Below, in pieces: positions 57,523-64,000 of a stretch of DNA of 64,000 nt; within the stretch, counting starts at the first letter, position 1, and every line of letters starts with the position of its first letter. Made by a program: the position numbers and the translations under genes. The notes beneath the pieces are model-generated. The model was not told where the DNA came from. It did no database searches and saw nothing but the letters and a program-made list of their open reading frames with translations. Source of the DNA: JBDOQU01 sp039839375 (GTDB lineage Bacteria; Pseudomonadota; Alphaproteobacteria; DSM-16000; Inquilinaceae); assembly GCF_039839375.1 (NCBI RefSeq), contig NZ_JBDOQU010000005.1:62001-126000 (forward strand), written 5' to 3'.

Positions 57523-59162
57523 AACGCCTCTCTCGGCTCCGGAACCGTCAGCGCGGCCAGCGCGTCCGGCGTGTCCACATCCAGCAGCACGGAATCGTCC
57601 GGCATCGGCGTTTCGACCGCCAGATCCTCATAGGTGCCGATCATGTGCCGAGCGCCGACATCGCCGGCCAGTTCGCCCATCTCCGCCAGGAAGCGGCGAT
57701 CCCACAGCACGGGATTGCCGCGCTTGCCGTTGAAGGTCGGCACCACGATCGCGCGGCCCTCGGCCGGGTTATAGGCGGCGATCAGCCGGTTGAGATGCGC
57801 GGCCGTGATCCGCGGCATGTCGCCCAGGCAGACCAGCACGCCGTCGCTGTCCGGCGGCACGGCCGCGAGGCCGGCTTTCAGCGACCGGCTCAGCCCCTCA
57901 GCGTAAAGCGGGCTCTGCACGATGGTGACGTTCCGGCCGCCCAGCGCCGCCGCCACGGCCTCCGCCTCATGGCCTGTCACCACGATGACCGGCGTGGCCT
58001 GTGAGGCGAGGGCGGCGTCCACCGCCTTCACCACCATCGGCGCGCCATCGACCGGCGTCAGCAGCTTGTTGTCCTGGCCCATCCGCGTGGAGCGGCCGGC
58101 CGCCAGGACGATCGCGGCGATCCGCGGCGCGCGCGCGGCGCTGTCCTCCGTCTCGCCATGACGCGGCTGGGGCCGGGTCGGGATCTCCATCAGCAGCCCG
58201 CCCACGCCCATCGCCATGATGTCTGCCCTGGTCACCGGCACGTCCGCCATCACCCGGCGCAGCACCCAGTCGAACCCGTTCGGCTTCGGGGACCGCGCGC
58301 AGCCGGGCAGCCCCAGGATCACTGTCCGGCCCAACCGGGCCAGCAGCAGCAGATTGCCGGGATCGACCGGCATGCCGAAATGCTCCACCTCGCCGCCCGC
58401 CGCCTCGACCGCCGCCGGCAGTACGTCCCGCCGGTCGGTGATCGCCGAAGCGCCGGCGATCAGCAGCAGTTCCACCCCGTTGGCGATCTGCTGGCGGATC
58501 TCCCCGGCCAGTGTCTTCGCATTGTGGGCGCAGCGCCGGTCAGGGGCCATGACGCCCTCCAGCGCCGTCACCCGCGCATTCGTCACCGCGACGGTCTTGT
58601 CCAGCATCTTCGGGTTGGTCGCCGGCAGCCGGGTCTGGATCAGCCCCACCTTCCGTGGGCGGAAGGGCGCGATACGCACCACCGGGCCTAGATCCCGTTG
58701 CGCGGCGACCGCCTCGCACAACGCCAGGTCGCCGCGCGGCGCGGCGAAGGGGATGATCTTGATCGTCGCCGCCATCCGGCCCGGGTCGACCACCGCATAC
58801 TGGTCCAGCGTCGCCACGGTGATCGCCTCATCCACCCGGTTGATGCGATTGAGCCGCTCCCGGTCGACGACGCAGAGGCCCGGTCGGGTGGCGTGGAGAT
58901 TGACCCGCCCGGTGAAGGGGGCGGCGGCCTCCAGCCCGTCGCCGATCATCGCGCGGGCCAGCCGTTCGGCCGCCTCGTCCTCATGGATGTCGTCCGGCCC
59001 CAGCCTCGCGGCTGTCACCGTCCTGATATTGGCGGCTTTCAGGGCGGCGATGTCCTCGGCGGTCAGGACCCGGCCCTTCTTGAAGGACAGCCCGCCCTCC
59101 CGAACCGAATGGGCCAGAATCGCGCCTTCGGCCTCGGCCAGGGGAAGATCGCCGAAGATCAT
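57519..59162 (-). CDS. Molybdopterin-binding / molybdenum cofactor cytidylyltransferase fusion
   Basis: The 547-residue protein joins two domains. The N-terminal 330 residues include a MoeA/CinA-like molybdopterin-binding part (LLIAGASAITDRRDVLPAAVEAAGGEVEHFGMPVDPGN). The C-terminal part (from about 345) has the NTP-transferase loop IVLAAGRSTRMGQDNKLL of MocA-type cytidylyltransferases that add CMP to molybdopterin. MCD is the cofactor of xanthine/CO dehydrogenase-type enzymes, which fits the operon. It overlaps both neighbours by four bases. Confidence 0.9.
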   Translation of the reverse strand: MIFGDLPLAEAEGAILAHSVREGGLSFKKGRVLTAEDIAALKAANIRTVTAARLGPDDIHEDEAAERLARAMIGDGLEAAAPFTGRVNLHATRPGLCVVDRERLNRINRVDEAITVATLDQYAVVDPGRMAATIKIIPFAAPRGDLALCEAVAAQRDLGPVVRIAPFRPRKVGLIQTRLPATNPKMLDKTVAVTNARVTALEGVMAPDRRCAHNAKTLAGEIRQQIANGVELLLIAGASAITDRRDVLPAAVEAAGGEVEHFGMPVDPGNLLLLARLGRTVILGLPGCARSPKPNGFDWVLRRVMADVPVTRADIMAMGVGGLLMEIPTRPQPRHGETEDSAARAPRIAAIVLAAGRSTRMGQDNKLLTPVDGAPMVVKAVDAALASQATPVIVVTGHEAEAVAAALGGRNVTIVQSPLYAEGLSRSLKAGLAAVPPDSDGVLVCLGDMPRITAAHLNRLIAAYNPAEGRAIVVPTFNGKRGNPVLWDRRFLAEMGELAGDVGARHMIGTYEDLAVETPMPDDSVLLDVDTPDALAALTVPEPREAL

Positions 59163-59860
59163 GCCGCCGCCCCGTTCCTGAGAACGCCCGTCATCTGGGC
59201 CAGGATCGACACCGCGATCTCCGCCGGTGACACCGCGCCCAGCGATAGTCCGGCCGGCCCGTGGATGCGGGCCAGGGCGTGGGCGTCATGGCCCATCTCC
59301 CTCAGCCGTTCCAGCCTTCCGGCATGGGTCTTCCTGCTGCCCAGCGCCGCGATGTAGAAGGCGGAGGAGCGAAGCGCGCAATCCAGCGCCGGATCGTCGA
59401 TCTTCGGATCGTGCGTCAGGGTGACGATCGCGGTGCGCCCGTCGGGCTTCAGTTCCACCATCGCCTCGTCGGGCCAGTCGTTCCGGACAACGAGATCCGG
59501 GAACCGCTCGTCGGTCGCGAACGACCGTCTGGGGTCGACGATCGTCACGGCGTAGCCGGCCAGCGCCGCCATCGGCGCCAGCGACTGGGCGATATGCACC
59601 GCCCCCACGACGATCAGCCGAAGCGGCGGTTGCAGCACATGGATGAAGAACGACTTTCCATCGGTCTCCGCGACGCCGCTGCGATCGTCCCGCCGCGCCT
59701 TTTCCACGGCCTCGCGGAGCGCCGGCGTCAGCGGGAGATCGCCTTCTGGCGCGCCCTCGGCGATCAGCGTCTGGCCGCCGTCCGACAGCTCGGTCACCAG
59801 AACCGCCGGCCGCGTCTCCCGGCGTGCCGCCAGCAGCAACTGCAATGTCGGTTGCTTCAT
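59159..59860 (-). CDS. XdhC-type maturation protein with Rossmann domain
   Basis: The 233-residue protein has a short N-terminal XdhC_CoxI-like part and a C-terminal Rossmann domain (RLIVVGAVHIAQSLAPMAALAGYAVTIVDPRRSF at about 80-112, then LTHDPKIDDPAL and IAALGSRKT). XdhC proteins hold the sulfurated molybdenum cofactor and insert it into the apo-enzyme. It overlaps the small XdhC-domain gene upstream by four bases and the cofactor cytidylyltransferase gene downstream by four. Confidence 0.92.
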   Translation of the reverse strand: MKQPTLQLLLAARRETRPAVLVTELSDGGQTLIAEGAPEGDLPLTPALREAVEKARRDDRSGVAETDGKSFFIHVLQPPLRLIVVGAVHIAQSLAPMAALAGYAVTIVDPRRSFATDERFPDLVVRNDWPDEAMVELKPDGRTAIVTLTHDPKIDDPALDCALRSSAFYIAALGSRKTHAGRLERLREMGHDAHALARIHGPAGLSLGAVSPAEIAVSILAQMTGVLRNGAAA

Positions 59861-60180
59861 TCCACTTTCTCAACGAAAACCTGGACGCGCCCGCCGCAGG
59901 CCAGGCCGACATCCCATGCCTGCTCATCGGTCACGCCGAAATCCAGCAGGCGCGGCCGGCCTTCGGCCATGACCTCCAGCGCCTCGCCGACCACCGCGCC
60001 CTCGATGCAGCCGCCGCTGACCGATCCCGCCATCCGGCCGGACTCGTCGATCGCAAGCTGGCTGCCGACCGGGCGGGGGGAAGAGCCCCAGGTGGTCACC
60101 ACCGTCGCCAGCGCGACCTGCCGGCCGGCCTCCCGCCAGGCGGCCGCCTGCTCAAGGATGTCGTCATGCGCCACACTCAT
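59857..60180 (-). CDS. Short XdhC/CoxF-type N-terminal domain protein
   Basis: The 107-residue product is the XdhC_CoxI domain alone: VALATVVTTWGSSPRPVGSQLAIDESGRMAGSVSGGCIEGAVV, with the conserved Cys in GSVSGGCIE near residue 56. The Rossmann domain is encoded separately in the next gene. Splitting the two halves is common in CO dehydrogenase-type clusters. Its ATG shares a base with the stop of the VWA gene. Confidence 0.9.
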   Translation of the reverse strand: MSVAHDDILEQAAAWREAGRQVALATVVTTWGSSPRPVGSQLAIDESGRMAGSVSGGCIEGAVVGEALEVMAEGRPRLLDFGVTDEQAWDVGLACGGRVQVFVEKVE

Positions 60181-61415
60181 CAGCCTCTCGCTTCCTCCGC
60201 CAGCATCCGCCATTGCGCCATGTGGCGCTGGGCGGTCTGCGGCCGGGCGTCCAGCGCGTCGACCAGATCGGCCAGGCTGTCCAGCGAGTGGACGGGCCTG
60301 AAATCGTCGACATGGGGAATCATCGCCCGCGCACCCTGGGATTTTGGCGCATAGCCGTCATAGCGCAAGAGCGGGTTCAGCCAGATCAGCCGGCGGCAGC
60401 TCTTGTGCAGCCGCTCCATCGCCCTATCCAGCCGGTCCCCGGCTTCCCGGTCCAGCCCGTCGGTGATCAGCAGCGCGACCGCGCCCTGGCCCAGCACGCG
60501 GCGCGACCAGATTCGGTTGAAATCCTCCAGGCATCCACCGATGCGGGTTCCGCCCGACCAGTCCTCCACGGCCTCGCCGACCCTGGACAGCGCCCGGTCG
60601 ACGTCGCGATGACGCAGGTGCCGGGTGATGTTGGTCAGCCGCGTGCCGAAGACGAAGTTGTGGACCCGGTCGCGATCGTTGGTCACGGCATGGAGGAAAT
60701 GCAGCAGCATCCGCGAATACCGGCTCATCGAGCCTGAGATGTCGCACAGCGCGACCAGCGGCGGCGGCCGCGTGGCGCGCCGCTTGCGGGCAAGGTCTAT
60801 GGCCCCGCCGCCGCCGCGCAGGCTGGCCTTGAGCGTCCGGCGCAGATCGACCGCCGGCCCCGCCGCGTCCGGCCGAAAGCGGCGCGTCCGCATCGGCCGC
60901 GCCGGCAGCGTCATCCGGGCGATCAGAGCCTTCGCCCGCTCGATCTCCGCCGTCGTCATCTGCTCGAAATCCATCTTCTGAAGCAGTTCGCGGTCGGAGA
61001 AGGTGAGCGAGGCGTCGATCTCCAGTTCCGGCTCCCCATCCTCCGGGCTTTCACCTTCGCCTGGCCTCCTGTCCATCGCGAAGGCTTCCGCCAGGCGGCG
61101 GTTGATTTGCTCCTCCTCGCCCTCGCGGTCCACCTTCATGCCGGGCAGCATGGTCTGGAGGGCCCGCCGCAGCAGGTCGGGATTGCGCCAGAAGATATGG
61201 AACGCCTGATCGAACACCGCCCGCTGGTCGCGGCGGGTGACGATGGCGGCGTGCAGGGCCCAGTAGAAATCCTGCCGGCTGGCGACGCCCACGGTCTCCG
61301 CCGCCTCCAGCGCGGCAAGGGTTCGGCCGGGACCGACCGGCAGGCCGGCCGCCCTCAGCACACGGCAGAACTCCATAACGTTATTCGCCAGTTGGCCCGT
61401 CGGCGCTTCGGTCAT
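60180..61415 (-). CDS. coxE: CoxE-like VWA domain protein
   Basis: The 411-residue protein has a helical N-terminal part and a VWA domain near residue 225 onward with the MIDAS motif DISGSMSRYSRMLLHF and a later GGTRIGGCL. CoxE works with the MoxR-type ATPase CoxD to mature the Cu/Mo or Mo centre of CO dehydrogenase-type enzymes. The GGGGAIDLARK basic stretch near residue 195 is typical. It starts four bases after the ATPase gene. Confidence 0.9.
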   Translation of the reverse strand: MTEAPTGQLANNVMEFCRVLRAAGLPVGPGRTLAALEAAETVGVASRQDFYWALHAAIVTRRDQRAVFDQAFHIFWRNPDLLRRALQTMLPGMKVDREGEEEQINRRLAEAFAMDRRPGEGESPEDGEPELEIDASLTFSDRELLQKMDFEQMTTAEIERAKALIARMTLPARPMRTRRFRPDAAGPAVDLRRTLKASLRGGGGAIDLARKRRATRPPPLVALCDISGSMSRYSRMLLHFLHAVTNDRDRVHNFVFGTRLTNITRHLRHRDVDRALSRVGEAVEDWSGGTRIGGCLEDFNRIWSRRVLGQGAVALLITDGLDREAGDRLDRAMERLHKSCRRLIWLNPLLRYDGYAPKSQGARAMIPHVDDFRPVHSLDSLADLVDALDARPQTAQRHMAQWRMLAEEARG

Positions 61416-61419
61416 CGGA

Positions 61420-62340
61420 TCATGCCTCCGCGTGAGCGAGCTCCGCCTTCACGTCGGCCAGCAGCCGGCTCGCCTCGCTGCCGCGGATCTTCTCGATATC
61501 GTCCTGGTATTTCAACAGCGTGCCCAGCGTGTCGTTGATCGTATGCGGGTCCAGCTCCAGCGCGTCGAGCTGCACCAGCGCCTGCGCCCAATCCAGCGTC
61601 TCCGCGACGCCGGGGCTCTTGAACAGATCCTCCCGCCGGAGGCGCTGCACGAACCCGACGATCTGCGCCGAAAGCCGCTCCGGCGTGCCGGGGGCCTTGA
61701 CGGCGATGATCCGGCGCTCCCGTGCCGCGTCGGGATAGTCGACCCAATGGTAGAAGCAGCGGCGCTTCAGCGCGTCGTGGATTTCCCGCGTCCGGTTGGA
61801 GGTGACGATGACGATCGGCGCGTTTTTGGCGACGATCGGGCCCAGTTCCGGGATCGTGATCTGGAAGTCCGACAGCACCTCCAGCAGGTAGGCCTCGAAC
61901 GGTTCGTCCGTCCGGTCCAACTCGTCGATCAGCAACACCGGCGGTTCGGGATCGTCGTGGGCGATGGCCTGAAGCAGCGGCCGGCGCACCAGGAAGGCGT
62001 CGGAGAAGATGTCCTTGGCGATCGCCTCCCGGTCATGGCTGCCGGCGGCCTCCGCCAGCCTGATCTCCAGCATCTGCCGCGGGTAGTTCCATTCATAGAC
62101 GGCCGACGAGACGTCCAGCCCCTCATAGCATTGCAACCGGATCAGCCGCCGGCCCAGCGTCGCCGCCAGCACCTTGGCGATCTCCGTCTTGCCGACGCCG
62201 GCCTCGCCCTCCAGGAACAGCGGCCGGTTCAGCCGCAGCGCCAGGAACAGGGCCGTCGCCAGCGACCGGTCGCCGACATAGCCGCCGTCGCCGAGCAGGC
62301 GAAGCGTCGCATCGACGGAATCGGGGGGAGGGGATGTCAT
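61420..62340 (-). CDS. coxD: MoxR-type AAA+ ATPase (CoxD-like)
   Basis: The 306-residue protein has the MoxR AAA+ motifs: Walker A FLEGEAGVGKTE near residue 40, Walker B VLLIDELDRTD near 135, and a sensor VIVTSNRTREIHDALKRRC. CoxD-type ATPases with VWA partners act as chaperones that remodel the enzyme's metal centre. It is the first gene of the coupled maturation set coxD-coxE-xdhC-xdhC-mocA-sufU. The upstream 318 bases, toward the FAD-subunit gene, contain no gene and are full of palindromic repeats. Confidence 0.92.
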   Translation of the reverse strand: MTSPPPDSVDATLRLLGDGGYVGDRSLATALFLALRLNRPLFLEGEAGVGKTEIAKVLAATLGRRLIRLQCYEGLDVSSAVYEWNYPRQMLEIRLAEAAGSHDREAIAKDIFSDAFLVRRPLLQAIAHDDPEPPVLLIDELDRTDEPFEAYLLEVLSDFQITIPELGPIVAKNAPIVIVTSNRTREIHDALKRRCFYHWVDYPDAARERRIIAVKAPGTPERLSAQIVGFVQRLRREDLFKSPGVAETLDWAQALVQLDALELDPHTINDTLGTLLKYQDDIEKIRGSEASRLLADVKAELAHAEA

Positions 62341-62370
62341 TGGCTTAACCGCCGGGCGCTTTTATGTATC

Positions 62371-62405
62371 GGTCATTCCGGCCCCCGAGCCGGAATCCAT
62401 AGGCC
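62371..62405. repeat. Dispersed palindromic repeat, module A (copy A2)
   Basis: Same start and end as the 33515 copy (GGTCATTCCGG ... CCATAGGCC). The stem ATTCCGGC/GCCGGAAT is compensated at both sides compared with A1, supporting selection on the hairpin. It is followed by a spacer of about 58 bases and a B module. Confidence 0.85.
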
Positions 62406-62463
62406 CTCGCCGCATCACTGACGACCAGGAACCGGGTACGCCCTCGCTCGTCCTCGACGCCCC

Positions 62464-62491
62464 ATGGATGCTGGACCAAGTCCAGCATGAC
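62464..62491. repeat. Dispersed palindromic repeat, module B (copy B1)
   Basis: A perfect 9-bp stem ATGCTGGAC/GTCCAGCAT (62468-62476 with 62480-62488), loop CAA, flanked by ATGG and GAC. Second half of the first A-spacer-B unit. Confidence 0.85.
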
Positions 62492-62512
62492 GTTGTTTTT
62501 ATTGTTTTTGTT

Positions 62513-62546
62513 GGTCATTCCGGACCTGATCCGGAATCCATAGGCC
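62513..62546. repeat. Dispersed palindromic repeat, module A (copy A3)
   Basis: Third copy of module A, differing from A1 by one base in the loop region. It starts the second A-spacer-B unit, and the following spacer resembles the DNA after A1 (CTTCAC, GGCGGCGAA). Confidence 0.85.
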
Positions 62547-62603
62547 GTCGCCACTTCACCGGCGGCGAAGAACGAACGCCGTCCCCGCCCTTGTCGGCTC
62601 CCC

Positions 62604-62631
62604 ATGGATGCTGGATCAAGTCCAGCATGAC
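62604..62631. repeat. Dispersed palindromic repeat, module B (copy B2)
   Basis: Second B module, differing from B1 by one base (GGATCAAGTCC in place of GGACCAAGTCC). It closes the second unit, about 27 bases before the end of the FAD-subunit gene. The 318-base gap 62341-62658 holds nothing else recognisable. Confidence 0.85.
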
Positions 62632-62658
62632 GGGTTTTGCGGTCTGGAAACCCTCTCT

Positions 62659-63456
62659 TCACCGGCACGCCGCGACGGCGCGTCTCGCCATCACGTTCAC
62701 CAGGTTGGCCCGGTAGGCGGCCGATCCGTGGATGTCGGCGTTCAACCCGCCCGGATCGATGGCGACGCCCTTCAGCGCGTCTTCGGAGAAATCATTCTCC
62801 AGCGCCTTCTCCATCTCCGTCGCCCGGAAGACGCCGTCCTGCCCCGCGCCGGTCACGGCCACGCGGAGGCCGTCCGCCGTCTTCGCCACCATCACGCCGA
62901 CCATCGCATAGCGGCTGGCCGGATTCCGGAACTTCATGTAGGCGGCCTTCTCCGGTTTCGGGAACCGGACGGCGAGGATCAACTCGTCCTCCTCCAGCGC
63001 CGTGGTGAACAGGCCCTGGAAGAAATCCGCCGCCGCAAGGGTGCGCTTGCTGGTCTGGACCGTCGCGTCCAGGGCCAGCACCGCCGCCGGGTAGTCCGCC
63101 GTCGGGTCATTGTTGGCGATGGACCCGCCCAGCGTGCCCCGGTTGCGCACCTGCGCGTCGCCGATCCAGTCGGCCAGGACGGCGAGTGCGGGGATGACCC
63201 GCTTCACAATGTCGGAGGACGCGACCTCCGCATGGGTCGTCATGGCGCCGATGACCAGCGCGTCGCCATCCTCCCTGATCCCCTTCAACTCGCCGATTCC
63301 GTTCAGGTCGACGATGTCGGAAGGCGAGGCCAGCCGCTGCTTCATCGTCGGGATCAGTGTCATGCCGCCGGCGACGAACTTGCCGTCCGACGCGCCGCCG
63401 AGGGCGGACACGGCATCGGCCACCGACGAGGGCTTGTGATAGTCGAAAGCGTACAT
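62659..63456 (-). CDS. Molybdenum hydroxylase FAD-binding subunit (CoxM/CutM-like)
   Basis: The 265-residue protein is the medium subunit of CO/xanthine dehydrogenase-family enzymes, which passes electrons from iron-sulfur clusters to FAD. It has VAGGMTLIPTMKQRL near residue 30 (AGGxS/T motif) and VRNRGTLGGSIANNDPTADYPAAVLALDA near 105-135 (the TxGG motif). It begins 13 bases after the large-subunit gene ends. The iron-sulfur subunit gene is outside the window. Confidence 0.95.
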   Translation of the reverse strand: MYAFDYHKPSSVADAVSALGGASDGKFVAGGMTLIPTMKQRLASPSDIVDLNGIGELKGIREDGDALVIGAMTTHAEVASSDIVKRVIPALAVLADWIGDAQVRNRGTLGGSIANNDPTADYPAAVLALDATVQTSKRTLAAADFFQGLFTTALEEDELILAVRFPKPEKAAYMKFRNPASRYAMVGVMVAKTADGLRVAVTGAGQDGVFRATEMEKALENDFSEDALKGVAIDPGGLNADIHGSAAYRANLVNVMARRAVAACR

Positions 63457-63469
63457 CGTTCCGTTCCCT

Positions 63470-64000
63470 CTATTCGGCGGCCTGGGCCATGCGGCCCTGC
63501 TGCATGGCGTTCCATACCCGGTCCGGCGTCGCCGGCATCTGCATGTCGACTCCGATGGCGTCCGTGACCGCGTTCATCACCGCCGGCGGGGAGGCGATCG
63601 CGCCGGCCTCGCCGCAGCCCTTGACACCCAGCGGGTTGGACGGGTTCGCCGTTTCCGTCAGCCCGACCTTGAAGCTGGGAAGGTTGTCGGCTCTGGGCAT
63701 GCAGTAATCCATGTAGGACCCGGTCAGGAGCTGGCCCGATTCGGGATCGTAGACGCAATTCTCCAGCAGCGCCTGGCCGATGCCCTGGGCGATGCCGCCA
63801 TGAACCTGGCCTTCCACGATCATCGGGTTGATGATCTTCCCGAAATCGTCGACCGCAACGAAATTGACGATCTCGACCCCGCCCGTATCGGGGTCGATTT
63901 CCACTTCGCAGATCTGCGTTCCGGCCGGGAAGGTGAAATTGACCGGATCGTAGAAGGCGCTCTCCTCCAGCCCCGGCTCCAGGTCCGTCGGATAATTGTG
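63470..64000 (-). CDS. Molybdenum hydroxylase large subunit (CoxL-like), C-terminal part
   Basis: Only the last 176 codons are inside the window; the gene continues beyond 64000. The visible part reads through ...SAFYDPVNFTFPAGTQICEVEIDPDTGGVEIVNFVAVDDFGKIINPMIVEGQVHGGIAQGIGQAL, with GCGEAGAIASPPAVMNAVTDAI near the end. This is the signature of the molybdopterin-binding subunit of CO/xanthine dehydrogenase-type enzymes (E in GCGEAG is the catalytic glutamate). The active-site loop that separates true form I CO dehydrogenase from related enzymes is not in view, so the substrate cannot be told. Confidence 0.93.
   Translation of the reverse strand, partial: HNYPTDLEPGLEESAFYDPVNFTFPAGTQICEVEIDPDTGGVEIVNFVAVDDFGKIINPMIVEGQVHGGIAQGIGQALLENCVYDPESGQLLTGSYMDYCMPRADNLPSFKVGLTETANPSNPLGVKGCGEAGAIASPPAVMNAVTDAIGVDMQMPATPDRVWNAMQQGRMAQAAE

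Noticed and set aside
33515..62631. A and B repeats as CRISPR repeats
   Set aside because: Only isolated or paired copies, palindromic modules, unequal spacing and similar spacers; no cas genes.
62345..62668. 107-codon minus-strand open frame
   Set aside because: It is a translation of the A and B repeats (RIRSGMT and MLDLVQHPWG type strings); such products are known artefacts of repeat translation.
62659..64000. Definite form I CO dehydrogenase
   Set aside because: The active-site loop that defines form I is in the part of the large subunit outside the window; accessory genes alone also fit other molybdenum hydroxylases.

Overview
This is a 64 kb stretch of a GC-rich genome with dense, mostly protein-coding DNA. 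Gene content points to an alphaproteobacterium, most likely Rhodospirillales-like. The main evidence is the linked block murA / DUF2948 / hisG / hisD / UPF0262 / phosphatase / infA / maf / rng / yacG, together with flagellar genes that include fliX, a DUF6468 protein and motE, and with sigma-54-type flagellar promoters. The genus is inference; no rRNA is present. No CRISPR array, prophage, insertion sequence or defence island was recognised.

Layout. 1-8.7 kb: membrane parts of a tripartite tricarboxylate transporter (tctB-tctA), a cytoplasmic-looking class A beta-lactamase-fold hydrolase, then a LysR regulator divergent from an operon that encodes a split AtuA-type protein pair and a TAXI-type TRAP transporter (binding protein plus fused permease). 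8.7-17 kb: the conserved housekeeping block, flanked by tRNA-Thr(GGT) and tRNA-Phe(GAA), with two striking perfect hairpins just upstream of infA. 17-25.8 kb: a DUF2189 membrane protein, surface polysaccharide genes (UDP-glucuronate epimerase and a WbpM/CapD-like dehydratase), a kynureninase-like enzyme facing a kynurenine-formamidase-like hydrolase, and small regulatory genes (Lrp ligand domain, MgtC-like, response regulator, PAS protein).

25.8-45 kb is a flagellar and chemotaxis region. One minus-strand operon, flgI-flgJ-flgN-flgK-flgL(-fliW), and another, flgF-flgG-flgA-flgH, each carry a -24/-12 promoter match. fliX and dksA are divergent from flgI. On the plus strand fliL-fliM-DUF6468-motE-cheY-cheZ builds and steers the motor, followed by a large secreted TPR protein. 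45-57 kb holds assorted metabolic genes: a flavoprotein, a GlxA-type regulator, a phytanoyl-CoA dioxygenase/SDR pair, dusA, a patatin, a MATE pump, a 5'-nucleotidase, and an amine oxidase-like flavoenzyme with a glutamine amidotransferase.

57-64 kb is a minus-strand gene set for a molybdenum hydroxylase of the CO/xanthine dehydrogenase family: large subunit (cut by the window edge), FAD subunit, MoxR ATPase (CoxD-like), VWA protein (CoxE-like), two XdhC-type proteins, a molybdopterin-binding/nucleotidyltransferase fusion and a SufU-like scaffold. From the ATPase onward the genes are tightly packed, and the last four junctions overlap. Three families of dispersed palindromic intergenic repeats occur (around 33.5, 49.7 and 62.4 kb); a double composite copy separates the FAD-subunit gene from the ATPase gene. 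No single undescribed system can be proven here. The best leads are the infA hairpins, the composite repeats, the AtuA/TAXI locus, and the SufU-like gene in the molybdenum-hydroxylase operon.
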